DNA of 64,000 nt from Caenorhabditis remanei (Eukaryota; Nematoda; Chromadorea; Rhabditida; Rhabditidae), in the NCBI RefSeq assembly GCF_010183535.1, contig NC_071333.1, positions 7,376,587 through 7,440,586 of the forward strand, written 5' to 3'. How positions within the stretch are numbered: the stretch's first letter is position 1; every line of letters begins with the position of its first letter. The notes beneath the pieces were generated by a model. It made no database searches. It saw only the letters and a list, made by a program, of their open reading frames with translations, and was not told the DNA's origin. Below, piece by piece: positions 61,670-64,000 of this stretch. A program made the translations under genes and the position numbers.

Positions 61670-64000
61670 ATGCAATTATTCGAAATATTCATTTTTCTTC
61701 AAACGGTCACGCTTGGAATATCACAATTCACCGAACAATACCAAGGTATGACTGGTATTTAAAAATAATTGGAAAGATTTACGACTTTTCAAAATTTTAT
61801 AGGATCATCGAGTAGACTGACAAGGCATCTACTTGAAAAACATAACAAGTAAGGGACCGAATTATGATTTCAACATTTAATCGTCGTTTTTCAGATGTTC
61901 TCCTCCAGATGGAAGAGTTGACATTTCTCACAACATCGAGTTGGTTCACATCATTGGGATAAATGAGTTGAATCAAAATATGCAAGTTTTGGTGTATATT
62001 GTTCAGGCAAGTGTGACAGTGTCTTGAAATTTAAAGTGAAACTTTTTAGCAATGGCAGGATACATCGTTGAGCTGGAAAACAGAAGAATTTCGGGGTATC
62101 AGGAATACTTGGTTACCCGAGAATTCAATATGGATTCCTGATATCATTGTGTTCAATACGTTTGTTTTTTTAGAATACGGAAAAGTTTTCAAATTACATA
62201 ATTTCAGTCTCGAACACAAAATGTTGCTCGACGCAGTTCGCTCCCCAATCAAAGTTTCATTCACCGGAGAAGTCACATATGCGTACCCAGCAATTTACAC
62301 AGTGCTTTGTCAAATTGGTGAGTGGGGAATAAGAAGAAAATCCACTTAAAAAGTCACTGTTTGAGTGCATTTCTTCTTAATGGATTGATGATATATGAGG
62401 GTCCTCCTGAATCCTCCTTTCTTTCCATTAGCTCACATTTGCGGGTGAATCCTATCAATTATCTAAAAACAACATATAGAAGTAGTTTTTTGTGGGATAG
62501 AGGAAAAAGAGATAATGTGCTCCGTTGGCCTCATCATTAATCTTTCAGGAATTGCCAACTTTCCGTTTGATGATCAAGTGTGCAAAATTCGAGTAAGACT
62601 TGACGGAGTGAACCTTGACCTCGAATATCTCATTTTTTCAGTTTGCTTCTTGGGCTTATGACGAGGACAAGATCCTGCTCAATGCATCACATAAACCATT
62701 ACTCAAGAATTACGCACCCAACGAAGAGTGGGCACTTCAGGTCAGCTGGTCTTCTTTTTGATTCTTGAATTCAAGTCAGAAAAATGAAAACCCCTTTCAT
62801 TTGACTTCTATCTTATTTTATTGGACGATTGGTTTTCCATAACCCTTGTACTTTAACTAACCAGCTGTAATAACAAATACTGCCACATACATTCTGTGAC
62901 ATTATTTACACAAAAAAAATCAGGATGTTTTATAGTATAAATTTCCGCATGATTCCTAACAATTTGAAAAAGAAATTAAGATAAAGTCAGATGATCAAAT
63001 AAAAATTTCAGGATGTTGATATGGCCAGGAAAGAGTACGAACACGAAGAAACGGTTGTCAGTGAAATAATCTACTACATAAAAGTTGCCAGAAAGCCATT
63101 CTATTACTTGATAAGCCTTGTCGTACCAAGTTATATCATTTGCGTTCTTTCGATAGCCGGACTATTTGCAAGATTTTCCACAAAACATGAAAGACAGGTA
63201 AGTTTATCACGTTGAGCAGGTTTTCAACAGTTGGAAATATTTTATCTTTCACTTGTAAATCAATCATCAAGTCCTAGGAATTTTTTGTTTTCTGCGCAAT
63301 TCCAACTTGAAAACTACTCATACTTCTTATTCAACATCCATACCGACAGTGTGAAACTAATGAAACTGAAATTCAGGAGCGTTTCACACTTGGAGTGACT
63401 GCAATTCTTAGTATGGCCGTGTTATCGTTGGTTGTTACCGAAAAAGTCCCACATAGTTCAGAAAGTGTTCCTCTGTTAAGTGAGTTGTTATGAATTAAGA
63501 AAATAAGAAAATCTTGTATTTTCAGTTGTGTATATGCATTTCATCATTATCATGGTAACTATTGCAACCATTTTGACGTCAACGGTGATGAGGGTCCACG
63601 CAAAAGTAAAGCATTCATTATCGTGACTACTATCAAAATTCATTTCGTTTCAGGGATTTCGAACACATTTCTTAAGCCCTCCGAATTGGATCCGAAAAGG
63701 GCTTTTCATAGCTCGGAAACACGCCGCTTTCTTTCAACAGCACGTAAGGGCTTAAACCGAAATGAAATTCTTACTAATCGTCTTTGAAAATCCCGAAATT
63801 TCAATTTAGGGACAAGTCTACATGGATATCCATACTACTGCGGAGCAGTGGGGAGAAGTGAGCCAGTGAATGTCTTAATCTTCGTCTCATACACATTTTC
63901 CAGGTGTCCCGAAGAATGGATTATCTCCTCGCTTCCGTCTTCATCATCATCATTAGTACTCCGACGCTCTACTTGTTTTATATGTGTTATCAAATGGATC
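61670..64000 (+). CDS. Cys-loop ligand-gated ion channel subunit (nAChR-like), 3' partial
   Basis: Exons: 61670-61745, 61803-61848, 61895-62006, 62050-62317, 62549-62592, 62642-62740, 63012-63197, 63377-63479, 63526-63605, 63654-63743, 63810-63857, 63904->64000. All phases close. After a signal peptide, the extracellular domain has WLPENSIWIPDI, a Cys loop (C-13 residues-C, ending NFPFDDQVC) and FASWAYD (loop B Trp). Loop C has no vicinal Cys pair, so this is a non-alpha type subunit. M1 is PSYIICVLSIAGLFA. M2 starts ERFTLGVTAILSM, with Glu at -1' and Leu at 9', which predicts a cation channel. M3, a short M3-M4 loop and M4 (VFIIIISTPTLYLFY) follow; the window ends just after M4. The third intron starts GCAAGT. 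It is an lgc-type subunit whose exact name I cannot give; ligand unknown. Confidence 0.87.

Noticed and set aside
1..64000. CRISPR arrays, bacterial operons or prophage
   Set aside because: The sequence is eukaryotic with spliced genes; no repeat-spacer arrays were seen.

Overview
This window is nematode DNA, almost certainly Caenorhabditis elegans chromosome X, from the area I remember as cosmids F10D7 and F11C7. The evidence is AT-rich sequence, many 45-60 bp introns ending in TTTTCAG, TTTCAG-type acceptors just before several start codons (typical of SL trans-splicing), and three genes I recognise: vap-1, crb-1 and osm-11. Gene models were assembled by eye from reading frame, splice phase and family motifs. 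Exon coordinates are in each entry. Locus names are from memory and were not looked up.

Left part (1-25 kb): the 3' half of a Patched-related (PTR) protein enters from the left edge. It is followed by two small single-pass membrane proteins, a 7.4 kb gene-free stretch, a divergent rhodopsin-like GPCR, a secreted Ser/Thr-rich protein, a convergent MFS transporter of the MFSD10 type, and a small secretory-pathway glutaredoxin with a CPWS active site.

Middle (27-43 kb): there is a small minus-strand family of unknown function, with two intact copies flanking a broken third. Next comes a Neuralized-type E3 ligase (two NHR domains plus RING) with two alternative first exons, one encoding a probable myristoylation site. 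Then come vap-1 (two SCP/TAPS domains) and a tandem array of three secreted thrombospondin-type-1-like proteins.

Right part (43-64 kb): crb-1, the Crumbs homologue, has about 27 EGF-like and 3 laminin-G domains, a TM and an ERLI tail. A 5 kb gap separates it from osm-11, a secreted DOS-motif Notch co-ligand. A 6 kb gap with unassigned ORFs follows. The last gene is a Cys-loop ligand-gated channel subunit that runs off the right edge.

Most genes act at membranes or outside the cell. The Neuralized ligase, OSM-11 and Crumbs families each touch Notch signalling, though physical closeness does not prove coordination. The most interesting leads are the broken family member with its lost splice donor, the alternative myristoylated N-terminus, the TSP1 cluster, a GC-AG intron in the channel gene, a strong hairpin downstream of osm-11, and unassigned ORFs at 56.6-57.7 kb and 60.5-61.0 kb.
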